A DNA stretch of 64,000 nt from Sclerotinia nivalis. Its lineage: Eukaryota > Ascomycota > Leotiomycetes > Helotiales > Sclerotiniaceae. Shown one piece after another: positions 12,184 to 23,378 of the stretch (position 1 is its first letter; each line of letters opens with the position of its first letter). Position numbers and translations under genes: made by a program. The notes under the pieces are model-generated. The model searched no databases. It worked only from the letters and a program-made list of their open reading frames with translations, and had not been told where the DNA came from. The stretch is from positions 930,001 to 994,000 of the forward strand of contig JAPEIS010000004.1 in NCBI GenBank assembly GCA_029531795.1, in the 5' to 3' direction.

Positions 12184-14062
12184 ATGGCTTCAAGTCTAGA
12201 CCATGCTTCGCCAACGAGCGGACATGGACTCACATCACAGACATCACAAATTCAAATGTCTCCTCGTCAAAAAGATGAACCCATCACTTCTCATGAAGAA
12301 TCCGACACCTATTCCATCCACAGTACAGGTAGTTCCATCTCCCACTCACCACCTTCGAATCTCGCTCCGATTGCCTCGCATATCTCCAATACACAAGATG
12401 CGCCAATCCAACAAACGCACTCTAATATATCCACCCCTGATTCTATCTATGATCGCATTCCTCCCAATCGCAAACTCGTCATTGTGGCTCTGCTTTCTTT
12501 TTGTAGTTTCCTGGCTCCCATTAGTAGTACCACCGTATTGGCGGCAGTGCCAGAGGTGGCGGCTACGTATGGTAGTACCGGTACTATTATCAATTTGAGT
12601 AATGCGTTGTATATGTTGTTTATGGGTGTGAGCCCGTTGGTATGGGGACCGTTGAGTCAGGTTTATGGAAGAAAATTGGTAGGTTTCCAATTCTGTCTCT
12701 GGAGTATTTTTGAAGATACTAAACAATCCTAGATTTCCCTCATCACATCCGCCCTCTTTACAGCATGCTCAATTGGCACTGCTCTCGCTCCAAATCTTCC
12801 CGCCTTCTTTATTTTCCGTATCTTAACGGCATTTCAAGGAACTTCATTCCTAACCATCGGAGCCGCGTGCATTGGGGACATCTACCGCCCAGCGGAACGT
12901 GGAACGGCCATGGGATGGTTTCTTTCCGGTACGCTCATTGGTCCTGCACTTGGTCCTTTCATTGGCGGTATAATCGTTACATTCCAATCCTGGCGTGTGA
13001 TTTTCTGGCTCCAAACTGCATTAGCTGCATGTGCAGTAATGGGATCTTATTTCCTACTACCAGAAACCATTCATCGAATGAAGAAAGACGAATTGGTTGG
13101 CATGAGTTGGAAGAGGAAAGCTGGTGTATTGTGGGGAATGTTGAATCCGTGGAGAGTCGTCAGACTTTATAAGTACCCGAATTTGATTATGGTGGCGTTG
13201 GCCAGTAGTAGTTTGGTTTGGAATATGTATTCGCTTTTGACTCCTGTATGTTTTCCTATTCCTTATATCTATCTACCTGTCTATCTATCTACATAATAGG
13301 ATATTATACGATATAGTTTCACCTATCTTCTGAGTAATCAAAACAACACGGAGGAAGAGGCAAGCTAACAACCACCCACAGATCCGCTACATTCTCAACC
13401 CTCGCTTCCACCTCACCACCCCTATCCAATCCGGACTTTTCTACCTCGCTCCAGGTTTCGGCTATATCGTTGGAACCTTCTTCGGCGGCCGCTACTCAGA
13501 CCACATAACCAACAAATACATGCATCTCCGCGGGACACGAGTCCCCGAAGATCGACTCCGCTCCGCCCTCCCCTTCATGGGTATCGTCATTCCCGCCTGC
13601 ATGCTTCTCTACGGATGGTCCGTGGAGAAAGATTTCGGGGGCATCCCTCTCCCCGTCATCATGATGTTCATCCAAGGCGTGGCGCAACTCTTCTGTTTCC
13701 CAAGTCTGAATACGTATTGTTTGGATGTGATGCAGCGGAGTGGTGCGGAGGTCATCGCGGGCAATTATATGATTCGGTATTTGTTTGCGGCGGCGGGGAG
13801 TGCGACGGTTTTGCCGGCCGTGGAGAAGATGGGCGTGGGGTGGTTTTCGACGGTTAGTGCGGGGTTTCTTGTGGGGAGTAGTTTGGCGACTTGGGCGGCG
13901 GTTAGGTGGGGGAAGGGGTGGAGGGAGAGGGTGGATGGGAAGGGGGGGAAGAGTGGGGTGAGGGGTCGGGATAAGGGGCGGATGGATGTGGAGATGGGGG
14001 AGGGTAGAAAAGAAAAGCAGAAGGAAAAGGTGGTGTTAGGACGGGAGGATGATTTAGTGTGA
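12184..14062 (+). CDS. MFS drug:H+ antiporter, DHA1 family, 562 aa
   Basis: Three exons: 12184-12678, 12733-13245 and 13382-14062. The N-terminal 90 residues are Ser/Thr-rich and cytosolic, followed by twelve predicted hydrophobic segments and a basic, Gly/Lys-rich tail of about 55 residues. Loop 2-3 carries motif A (GPLSQVYGRK), with Gln where many family members have Asp. Segment 5 carries the antiporter motif C (LIGPALGPFIGGI). These are marks of 12-segment proton-coupled exporters of drugs, polyamines or metabolites. It probably lies in the plasma membrane. Codon use becomes strongly G-rich toward the 3' end (13.8-14.05 kb), unlike the 5' exons. It is convergent with the DHA2 transporter that follows. 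The substrate is unknown. Confidence 0.9.
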
Positions 14063-14412
14063 AAAATTGCATGATTAGTAGGACGGTGTGTATTGTAAGA
14101 AAAAGGCATAAAAAAGATGCTTCTTACACACTCGAGTATAATGACCTCGGAACCGAACACGAAATAATGAAGGGGGTAATGAATATGAAACAGGAAATTG
14201 GATAGAAATAGAAATATAGATGAAAATGAACTAAACTGGGCAATAGAAAGGAAATATACTTATTACAAAATGATTATATAATTATATGATTACATGAATT
14301 GAATTTATAAAATGGTATATCGCAGAATCTATTTCTACATGACAAGTTCATCTAAACTCTACTCTACCCTACACAGCAAAACAACACATATTATATCAAA
14401 CAACCACTAAAC

Positions 14413-16492
14413 CTAAGCACCCTCCTCCATCCCCTCCTCCCACACTTCATTCCCCACCTCCAACCCCTCCTCCCCCCATTTCCCAACTCCATACCCCTCC
14501 CACCCAGCCGCAGCCTGCACACCCACCATCAAAAACGCCACCACCGCCGCCCCACCCCACAACGCCCTAAACCCATCCCCATAAGCGCGCACCGCAACAT
14601 CCCTCTCCACGCCAGCAAGCGTATCCACCAACGCCGGACTCCCAAGTAATTTCCTCACCAACTCATCTCTTCCCTGCATCCCCCCATTCCTCGCGAATCC
14701 ATCTTCGAGTCCTGTTTTCAAAACGCGAATAAAAGCGCCGCCGCCGATGGCGGAGCCGAATGAGCCCGCGAAACCCCGGAACGTGGTTATTAGGGAGGTG
14801 GAGATGAAGTGTGCTGAGGGGGGAGTGAGGTGGAGGAGGTGGGCGAGAGTGTAGTTTACGGCGGCGCCGATGCAGAGGCCGTTTGTGAGGGCGAGGAGGA
14901 TGAAGAGGGGGATGGGGGTGCTGGGGAGGGAGAATTGGGAGAAGAGGATTAGGGTTGTGGAGAAGAGGGTTAGGGATATTATGCAGGGTCTGTGGTTTTG
15001 TTAGATATTTGATGGTTGGGTTTTGGGGGTGGAGGGGTGGAGTGGAATATGATGGGATGAAATGGGATGGATGGGATGGGTTGGGTTGGGGCGTACAGCC
15101 AGAAACTTCCTGCTCTTTTGATATGGAATGCGCCGGCTATTATACCACCTAGAGCAAATCCCACATTTGTAGGTATGAGAATCGAACCTGCGGATGCGGG
15201 GGACCAGCCACGGATAGAGATTGCGTAGACGGGTGCGTAGAATAGGATACTCCATCTTGCAGACATGATTCCTAGTTGGGAAATACAAGAGAGGAGGGCT
15301 CCACGAGATTTCAACACGCTGATGGGTATAATGGGGTCGGTGGCAATTTTAAGCTCAATGTAGAGGAAGAGTATGAGGGTAAGGATTGAGCAGAGAATAG
15401 GTAGCCATTCGATTTTTGGTGAGGAAAGTCCGTAGAGGAAGAGGATGATGGTTGTGATCTGGAGAATTTAGCTGGAGTTCATGCTCATAGGTGTAGCTAT
15501 AGTGTGGTTAGTAGTAAGATATTACTTACGAGAAAAAGAGATCCGACATAGTCGATCTTGGCAAGTTTAGAAGTAATAGATTCCCCATCCGCACTCTTGT
15601 GCCCAGAAGTAAAACTCTTGGGTATACTGAAATAGATACCAATTCCAGAAAGGACAGCCAGAGGCAACTGAAACAAAAACAAAGATCTCCAACCCACAAC
15701 GGGCAATAAAGCTCCCCAGACAACGGCACCCAGAGATACACCCAGCGTAAATCCGGAATTAGCTAGTCCGATGAATATCCCTCGACGTTTCTTACTGGTG
15801 AGTTCTAATATTAAGATGAGACTGATGGTCATGATACCCGCACCTCCAATCCCACTTATAGCTCTTCCCATGAGGAAAGTTTTGAGATCTGGGGCTTGTG
15901 ATGTGACGGCTCCTCCGATTGCAAAGAGTAGTGCTGCTGTTAGGATGAGGTTTCTAGGGGAGAAAATTTGAGCTAATCGTGCTGCTACTGGTGATATGGA
16001 TGACATGGCTATCTGACTAGATGTAAGTATGTGATCGGATGATAATGAGGAAGGATATCTTACGAGATAGGTAGATGTAAACCAGCTTGCTTCAGTAAAT
16101 GAATCGAGATCTTCGGCAATTTTGGATTGTGTGGTTGAAATTCCGGACATGTTTGTTGCTAGAATTATAATTCTCGTTAGTATACTAAATCCGACCCAGG
16201 TCTTCATCTCCAATACTAGGTACTTAATTCCAGAGAACATACCTTGCAGGAATATCAAACCGAATACACTGATACTTATCAATATAGCTCTCCATTTCCC
16301 AACCTGTTGATTTGCTTTATCCTCAATATCATCATCATTGCTAATATCATCTTCACCCCCACTTTGGCCCGTCGATGCATCATCATCTTCATCTCCATCA
16401 ACACGATCTCTTGGTCTCCTATCCCCAAGCAAAGAACTTTGTTCATCAATCACCCCATTCCCAATCCGTTGCCCAATCACTCCACTTCCCAT
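14413..16492 (-). CDS. MFS transporter, DHA2 family, vacuolar amino-acid-permease-like, 588 aa
   Basis: Five exons on the minus strand: 16492-16243, 16158-16064, 16012-15530, 15458-15097 and 14989-14413. The joined protein begins with an acidic cytosolic tail that contains an ExxxLL motif (E17, L21, L22), a vacuolar sorting signal used by Fnx1/Vba-type permeases. Next come the WFTSTYLIAMSS and IFSPRN motifs of 14-segment DHA2 carriers, motif A-like MGRAISGIGGAG and a motif C-like GVSLGAVVWGALL. The likely role is proton-coupled export or vacuolar loading of basic amino acids, siderophores or drugs; the motif favours the vacuole (inference). Introns 1 (84 nt) and 2 (51 nt) are stop-free multiples of three. 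The 3' exon is unusually C-rich on the coding strand. It converges with the DHA1 gene across 350 bp. Confidence 0.88.
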
Positions 16493-18329
16493 CTCGTCGG
16501 TTCCTTATCTCTCGCGTTACCTAGGTTCCTTTAGATAGGAGTCCCAACAGACTGGTTACGCGATGAGTCAGCTTGTTACACTACGTCAATGTTCGTCAAT
16601 GTTTGTGTACTTCCAACAGTTACAAACAAGCTCTTCCTTGAAGATTTTCTGATTTGATATTTGGGTTTGAAGAAGTTACAAAAAGTCACTAATACATGGA
16701 ATTGCGAATATGGATGGAATATGATAAGTGAAGAGGAGTTCAGGTTGATTGGTAAGATTGTGCATTACGGTAGCCCGGAAACTCATGATTTATCTTTCAG
16801 GGGCTCCCATTTCTAAGCCGGAAATCTGGTTTTTTCCTTGTCCGGTTTTTATCATCAATAGCATCAATACCACACACTGAATGGATCGATTTTAGCGTAT
16901 TGAAGATATGTTGTGGTGTTTGATCGCTATTACTTTCTCAAGGTAACGGAAAGCGACTTAGAAAAGAATTCTTTCCTTACGATAATAAACCCCCTTCGCT
17001 TTCACAGCATCATGACTTCCATGGAGATATGATCTTGCAGCACTGGAAAGTTATTCTACCTGTTACTTTCTTTTCAATTCCTTGCAGCTAGTGCCGTGGG
17101 AAACGAGAAAGCTCTTTTCGTCTTCATTTTCACAGCTAGAAATACTGTCTAGTAAGGGGTACTGGCTTGGTGCCATGGTATGCGAGGAACATTCACAGCA
17201 CTCTTGTACGAATTCTCCCAGTTCTGAGGTTCAAAGTTTATAATTACCAACGGTAGTAACAACGACACTGAGCATTACTATAGTATCACATCAGGTTGAT
17301 AACAAGATTACGCAAAGAAGTCTGCGATGTAAGGTTAAACTGTCGGTGCATACCTATGCCTCATATAAACGATGGTAAAACTACGAGAAACATCGCCATA
17401 ATTGAGATGCCTCTAGAATAACAAGGAATAGTTCAGATCTGAAAATGATAGCAATCATTTTTAAGTTCTTCAACGAATGTTAATGTGCATCACGGCCTTG
17501 GTATCAAGTCCTATATAAACATTGAGAGGGATACTCACCGAGTATTCAATATATGCGATGCATTTCCTTTTTGGCAGAAGAAATCCATCCAGATCGAGGT
17601 TACCAGTGTGCCTATGCATAGCAAAGTTTCGATCTCCTGTATCTATTCCATTCAATTAAATCTCAGGAGTTCAGGATGTGCTTCCTAAAATAAAAATATT
17701 CATCTCAAGTTCATTAGTGTAATGGCATATAATGAAGTTCTACCTCCCGTATTCAAGGTCTACTCAAAGAATCATGAGAATAATTTTGAAAATAGGGATA
17801 TTCATCCCAATTGAGATTATTTCTATCTTCTTCATTTTATTCCGCAGCATCATGGAAAGATTATCTCTGGAATATGGATTGATTTCAAGGTAAGTCATTC
17901 GAAATCATAAGTATACTCATATTATATACTAGTAATAAAGTTTCTATCTTCTGTACACTATCTGGTAGAGGGAGTATGTTTCCATTAAACTTTGTTGTAT
18001 CTGGTCAAGGTTGTAGGAATACATTTTATTATGCCTTGTTTCTTCCTCAATTGCAATCTATACAAGTAAACTGTCAGACAACCCCCATTTACTTACAAAA
18101 ACTACAAAAGGAGAGGTGAATGAGCATCTTGCGAGATGTCTAGAATCTCCACTTAGGTGCTCTGCCAAAGTTGCGGATTCACGCTTTTTCTTCGATAAAC
18201 CGTGAATACACTTTGAAGACATCAACCGCATCAAAAATATCGAATACATCGCCAATAGGGGTACATAAGCGACCGGTACAAAATACATCATGAAAGAACA
18301 GCCCATTGAGAGATGGAGGGCGAAGAATG

Positions 18330-18700
18330 AGCGGACGCTAAAATGTGCAGTGGGAGAAATAGCGCGGCGCTAAAGTGCGCAATGGGAAAATTAGTGCGGC
18401 ACTAGAATGAACAGGCCAATTAAATGAATAGGAATTAGGAGTGAAAGAATTAGTGCAACACTAAAATGAACAATGAGAGAAATAGCGCGATACTAAAATG
18501 AACGGACCACTAAGATGAACAGAAATGAATGATGGGAGAAATAGTGCGACGCTAAAATGAACGGACCACTAAGATAAGCAGAAATGAATGATGGGAGAAA
18601 TAGCGCGACGCTAAAACGTACAAACGCCAAAACGCACACGCTAAAATGAACAGAGAAAAATAGCGCGACGCTAGAACGAACGGAACGCTACGAAGTTATT
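18330..18700. repeat. Degenerate minisatellite, about 30-bp unit arranged in 60-bp pairs
   Basis: At least eight copies of a core AGCGCGACGCTAAAATGAAC occur, for example at 18361, 18392, 18451, 18483, 18543, 18602 and 18662. Spacings are 27-33 or 59-60 bases. In the longer units a second, more divergent copy (CACTAAGATGAAC) fills the gap, so the base unit is about 30 bp. Copies differ mainly by C/T and G/A exchanges at CpG positions (GCGCGACGC, GTGCAACAC, GCGCGATAC). No reading frame runs through it. Confidence 0.85.
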
Positions 18701-19378
18701 TCGTGAGGGAGAATACAAATCGTTGTTGTAGCACCAGATAGATATCTATTGTTGGGATAGCTATTGAAGTTGAACTTCTACACAGTCACCTCGTGAAATA
18801 ATTCAGCGCAACTCTCGAATGCGATGCTGGGGAGAGATGAAGACGAAACCACGACAATGCAGTGCAACGCATGGCAATTGAATTGCCAACTGTTGTTTGG
18901 AGATGGCGACAGTACGATGGCGACAAAAGAAGAAATTGAAATTTCCATTTCACATTTCCATCTTTAGTGAGATGAGAAGAGAAAAATGTTTCCTTTTGAG
19001 GCCGAAGATAAATTCTGTTGTTAGTTTACTCATGTGTTTTGTGATTATGATCTTCGAGTTGTAAGGTCGTGGAATGATATGACTAAAGCTGGCATTGTAA
19101 CTACCCGGATTCTCTTAGAGATGAAACGGGGAGTCAGTGAAATTTCAAGGAGATGAAGCGGAGAATAGGCGAAAAGTAGCTGAGGATGGGGCAGCAAAGA
19201 AAAGGGCGTCGAGGATAGGTTAAAAGCAGTTGAGGACAGAGCAAAGGCAGCTGTGAGCAAGGCACACTTGGCAGGCCACAATATGTTAAACTTGGAAGAT
19301 AGAAAAAGGTTGAAAAGCAGAAACTAGTTAGGCTCAGGATTAATCATTCGACCCTTTGATTATTTATCACAACGAAAT

Positions 19379-19408
19379 CCCTCTCTCTCTCTCTCTTTCT
19401 CTCTCGCG
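19379..19408. repeat. CT microsatellite
   Basis: About 13 CT dinucleotides with one TTT interruption, followed by CGCG. It is intergenic. Confidence 0.9.
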
Positions 19409-20784
19409 ATAATTTCATAACAAGGTTTCCAATATTGCATCTCATCTCACTCCAGCTCGTCACTTTATCACAACAACTGAACAGCAATTATAATTCCATA
19501 ACTCACTACTGCACTACCCTACTAGAACGCAATGCATATACCCCCATTTACATTTTCCCGCACCGGGAACACCTCCACACTATCATCACCAAGCACCATC
19601 TAAGCCCCAACATAAAAATTCTCAACTACTTGCACCACAGTACACTTTGTTCATGACACTCCATCAGCCCTCAGGGTGAAAGAAGCAGAAGCAAACCATA
19701 TCAATTTCCCTCCGTAGTTCACCATTACAATCCCGCTGCTCGCCCGGCTTGCGCTAACAGTCACGGTTCGATGATTTATCGCTGGTGGGAATTCCTCCAT
19801 ATCGAACATTTTGGGTTGCAATTGTAGCCTATTGAGATATCTACACAACAATGAAGCAGAGCAGAGCATACTCAAAGCCGTCACGAAGATGCATGGCTCA
19901 CGAAATGAACCGGTTGAAATTAACAAAGATACCGAGATAAAAAAATTGGAGAGAAGGTAAATGCTAGGGAAGGGGTACATAATCCTACAAAAACGGGGCT
20001 ATTTAGAGTAAGTAGCTGAATGATAGAGCATAGTTCAAAATACCACAATGCAATATCTACGCCTCATTTCCATAATACTACCTCTCCTGTTCAGTTCCCA
20101 ATACATTTTGGAAACATGCTTTCGGACCTAGATTTCTCGGTGATAGGGATTTCGACTCTAGCGCTTACTTGCTCTTACTCTTACTCTTGGTTTATAAAAC
20201 GATATCTACTCAATAGCACAGAATACCACATTAAATGAACCGTGATATTAATTCCGCGCGGTAGCTTTTGTAGCTGTCTATGCAGTCTATGTATGTATCT
20301 TGTGATGTAAGAAAAATATTTGATGGTCCGAGCAAGAAATGACAAAATTTTGAACATAAAAAGATGATGACGGAACGAAGTATTATGATTTTACCAAGCT
20401 TGAAGCTGGATATACTGATTCGTTAAGATCGGGCGTGAGGTTATCCTCTGATTCTGATTTATGGGGATGGGAAGGAAGGAAAGGAAGGAAAAGAAAGCTT
20501 TATACGGGAAAAATACAAATTCTGTATTATGTATCTCAAAGAACTGAAATGATATAAATATAATCATAATCATAAACGTGAATATAAACGTGAGAATAAT
20601 CATAAAAAGTAATCAACTTTCATCATCCCCAATCTACCATAGAATTTCTTTTCAGGACCCAATGTAACCGAGTTCATTCATAACCATCCAGGCCATACAA
20701 AATCATTAAACATAACTCATCAAACCAAAATACTTTTTCTTCACTTCACCCTCTCATCCAAAAATTTCAATCCAGTCTCAAATC

Positions 20785-23378
20785 TCAAACCTGAAAAGTC
20801 CCCTCAACCCTCAAATCCCTACTGGAAAAGCCGACCTTCACCCCAAATTCCCCCTCCGGAATCCTCCATTCCTGTAATTGCACATCCCAAATACTAATAT
20901 CCCTCCTCATCAACTCAAACTTAACATTCTTACTTTCTCCCGCCTTCAACCCAATCTTTTCAAATCCTCTCAATTGTTTCACCGGAGTTTCTTCATCCGT
21001 TTCCGGAATCGTGATATAAAGTTGAGGAACGGTGGCACCGGAAAAGTTTCCTGTGTTGGTTACTGAAGCTGTGACAGTGTAGATCGGGGTCCAGAGATCG
21101 GGGTTTCCGCCAGGAATGCTAGTATTTGGTGTCATGACAGCGGGGGTAGATGAGAGAGTAGTGTTGGAAATAGGAGAGATGGTTAATGAGGAGAGGTTAA
21201 ATGTTGTGTAGCTGAGACCGAAACCGAATTCGTAAAGGACGGAAATGTTATGATAATCAAAGTATCGATAATCGATAAGAAGACGTTCGGTGAAATCGGA
21301 TTGCCAGGCATCTGGTGCAGAGGAGGATACGCTAGTGGTGATGGGGGCAAAGGAGTAGTCTGATACATTGTAGGCGATAGTATAGGGGAGATGTCCGGAA
21401 GGATTATAGGCACCGTAGAGAATGTCAACTAAACTATTTCCGATTTGATCGCCGGAGAGATGAGTAGCGAGGATAGCGGTAACGTTGGGGTGGTTAGCCC
21501 ATGGCATGAGGTTAATACCTGTGGATTGGGAAACAACGATTGTGTTGCTGCAGTTTGCGGCAACTTGTTCGACAACTGAATCTCCATCCCAATCAAATGA
21601 TAAGGATGTTCGGTCGTCACCCTCCTTTGCGTATGCTTTAATGAAGACCAAGCATACGTCTGGGATGGGGTATATCATATTCTTTAAACCTCCTGTGGTG
21701 GTTAATTGGGTATTGTTCAAGATATATTGAACCATTGAGCCATCCTTAGCAGCACGAGCCTTGATAGCTTCGAGAGGAGAAATGAGTTGAGAAAATCTTC
21801 CAGATCCAGAACCACCACCCACTGGTAGGCATCCGTATTCATAGTCTTTGTCATGAGGATAAAGACCATTTGTTAAATCTCCGGCAGCATTTCCGAAAAT
21901 TCCAATACGTTTGGGAGCATTGAGAGGGAGTGCATTGTTGGTATTCTTGAGAAGCACAGTTCCAGCAGCACCGAGTTCGCGAACCAACCAGCTGTGATTT
22001 CCACGGACATCAACATTGGCAGGACCCATTACAGAGGTCCAGTCTGATTCAAAAGTAGCTTGCTCACTAAAATCGTTCATCTGTGGATAGGCACCGGTAG
22101 AACTATCGATAGGAGGGAAATCTTGATCCTGTCCAAGGAAGAAGTATGGAGTCATAACCCGAAGAGCCATATCGTTAAGGCGCTCAAGAGTAACGGAACC
22201 GTTATTCACAGCAGTAGTAAGGTTGGAACCGAAGTATGATGGTATTCCAGGGGCCAATGCATTCCAAGTTTGAGCTCCTGGCATGGTCATATCCAAACCA
22301 GCATTGGCAGAGTCAACACCAGCATGTGTTCCCATCCAATCAGATACAACAAATCCTTGAAAACCAAGCTCGGTTTTGAGCAATCCATTCAAGAGTTTAG
22401 AGTTTTGACAGGCGTAGGACGAATTAAGTCTGTTGTAAGAGCACATGACATTTGCGACACCAGAGCGAATGGCATTGTAAAATGGCCACATGTACAACTC
22501 ATGAATAGTCCTATCCTCAACGTTTGAAGAGACAGACATTTGTTGGGTGTCATTTGGATACCAGGTTGAAGTGAAGATATTTGCAGTATTTCGTTGGGTC
22601 TCTTGTTCATAGGCGAGGAAATGTTTGGCGCTGGCTTGAACACCTTGCGACTGAACACCAATGATTGTTTCTTCCATAGCAACACCAGTCAGATAGGGAT
22701 CTGGAGAGAATCCTTCCCAGTTTCTTCCTGCCATGGCACTTCTACCAAGAGGACCAGCTACAGGTCCCAAGTAGACATGAGCACCTTTACCACGAAACTC
22801 AGCACCAAGGTACTCTCCTCGTGTGTGCATAAGACTTCGATCCCAGGATGCAGCGGCAGTGAGACCAGCAGGGAATACGGTAACATAATCAGCCTCTCTC
22901 ACGGCAAGTGGACCATCTTGAAGACAGAGTCCCTTGAATCCAACACGTGGGATTGATGCGATGTTACTTGTGATAGTATTAGCAAGAAAAGATCTACGAG
23001 GAAATGATGGAATCTTACCCAACACAAGGTCCATTTGCACCAGTCAATAGTGAAACTCTTTCTTCTAATGTGAGGTTATCGATGAAGGTTTTGGCCTTTA
23101 CGAGAGCCTCCTCCCATCCTGTACCTTGTGATTCAGCTAGAAGAGATGTCAGTATTGCTCAAGATGAAATAAGTTGAAGAAACCCAAGTGCTATGGCTCT
23201 GAAGGATTGTGGAGTCCTTGGAGCTAAACACATAGGGGATATGAGAAGGTTAAGAAAGTAACGTACGAGAAGGGTAGACAGGTGGAGATGTCGTGAACAA
23301 AGAAGAGTCCCAAGCTTGACCATTGACAGTAGCAATGCAAACAGCGAGGACCGAGAGAATATCAAGTAAGGGAGCCAT
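20785..23378 (-). CDS. Secreted GH3 beta-glucosidase, 803 aa
   Basis: Three exons on the minus strand: 23378-23267, 23136-23019 and 22966-20785. Residues 1-20 form a signal peptide (hydrophobic run, then Asn-Gly-Gln-Ala). The GH3 N-terminal barrel follows, with LTLEERVSLLTG, FKGLCLQDGP, an ASAKHFLAYEQE substrate-binding motif and the nucleophile Asp near residue 286 in VVSDWMGTHAG. The GH3 C-terminal alpha/beta domain covers roughly 390-630. A fibronectin type III-like domain ends with ELMRRDISIWD. About 800 residues is usual for fungal secreted enzymes of this family. It should hydrolyse cellobiose and other beta-glucosides outside the cell. Intron 2 (130 nt) contains several cryptic AGs; the acceptor at 23137 was chosen because it restores the conserved GTGWEEAL segment. 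Several Asn-X-Ser/Thr sites fit secretion. Confidence 0.93.

Larger units (their letters stand above)
16493..20784. other. Gene-poor 4.3 kb between DHA2 transporter and beta-glucosidase
   Basis: No gene can be supported. It includes the DHA2 promoter (from 16493 upward), AT-rich unique DNA, the minisatellite at 18330-18700 and a CT microsatellite at 19379. An 82-codon minus frame at 18058-18306 ends next to the minisatellite and could be a relic, but matches no family I recognise. A 109-codon minus frame at 19651-19980 with an N-terminal hydrophobic segment is also unassigned. The right-hand 0.8 kb is 3' flank of the beta-glucosidase. Confidence 0.55.

Noticed and set aside
19651..19980. 109-codon minus frame with an N-terminal hydrophobic segment
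   Set aside because: Could be a small membrane protein, but there is no recognisable motif or splice partner; left as unassigned rather than called.
6498..23378. A secondary-metabolite gene cluster
   Set aside because: The regulator and two transporters look cluster-like, but no polyketide synthase, peptide synthetase, terpene cyclase or tailoring enzyme lies between them; the neighbour is a cell-wall beta-glucosidase.
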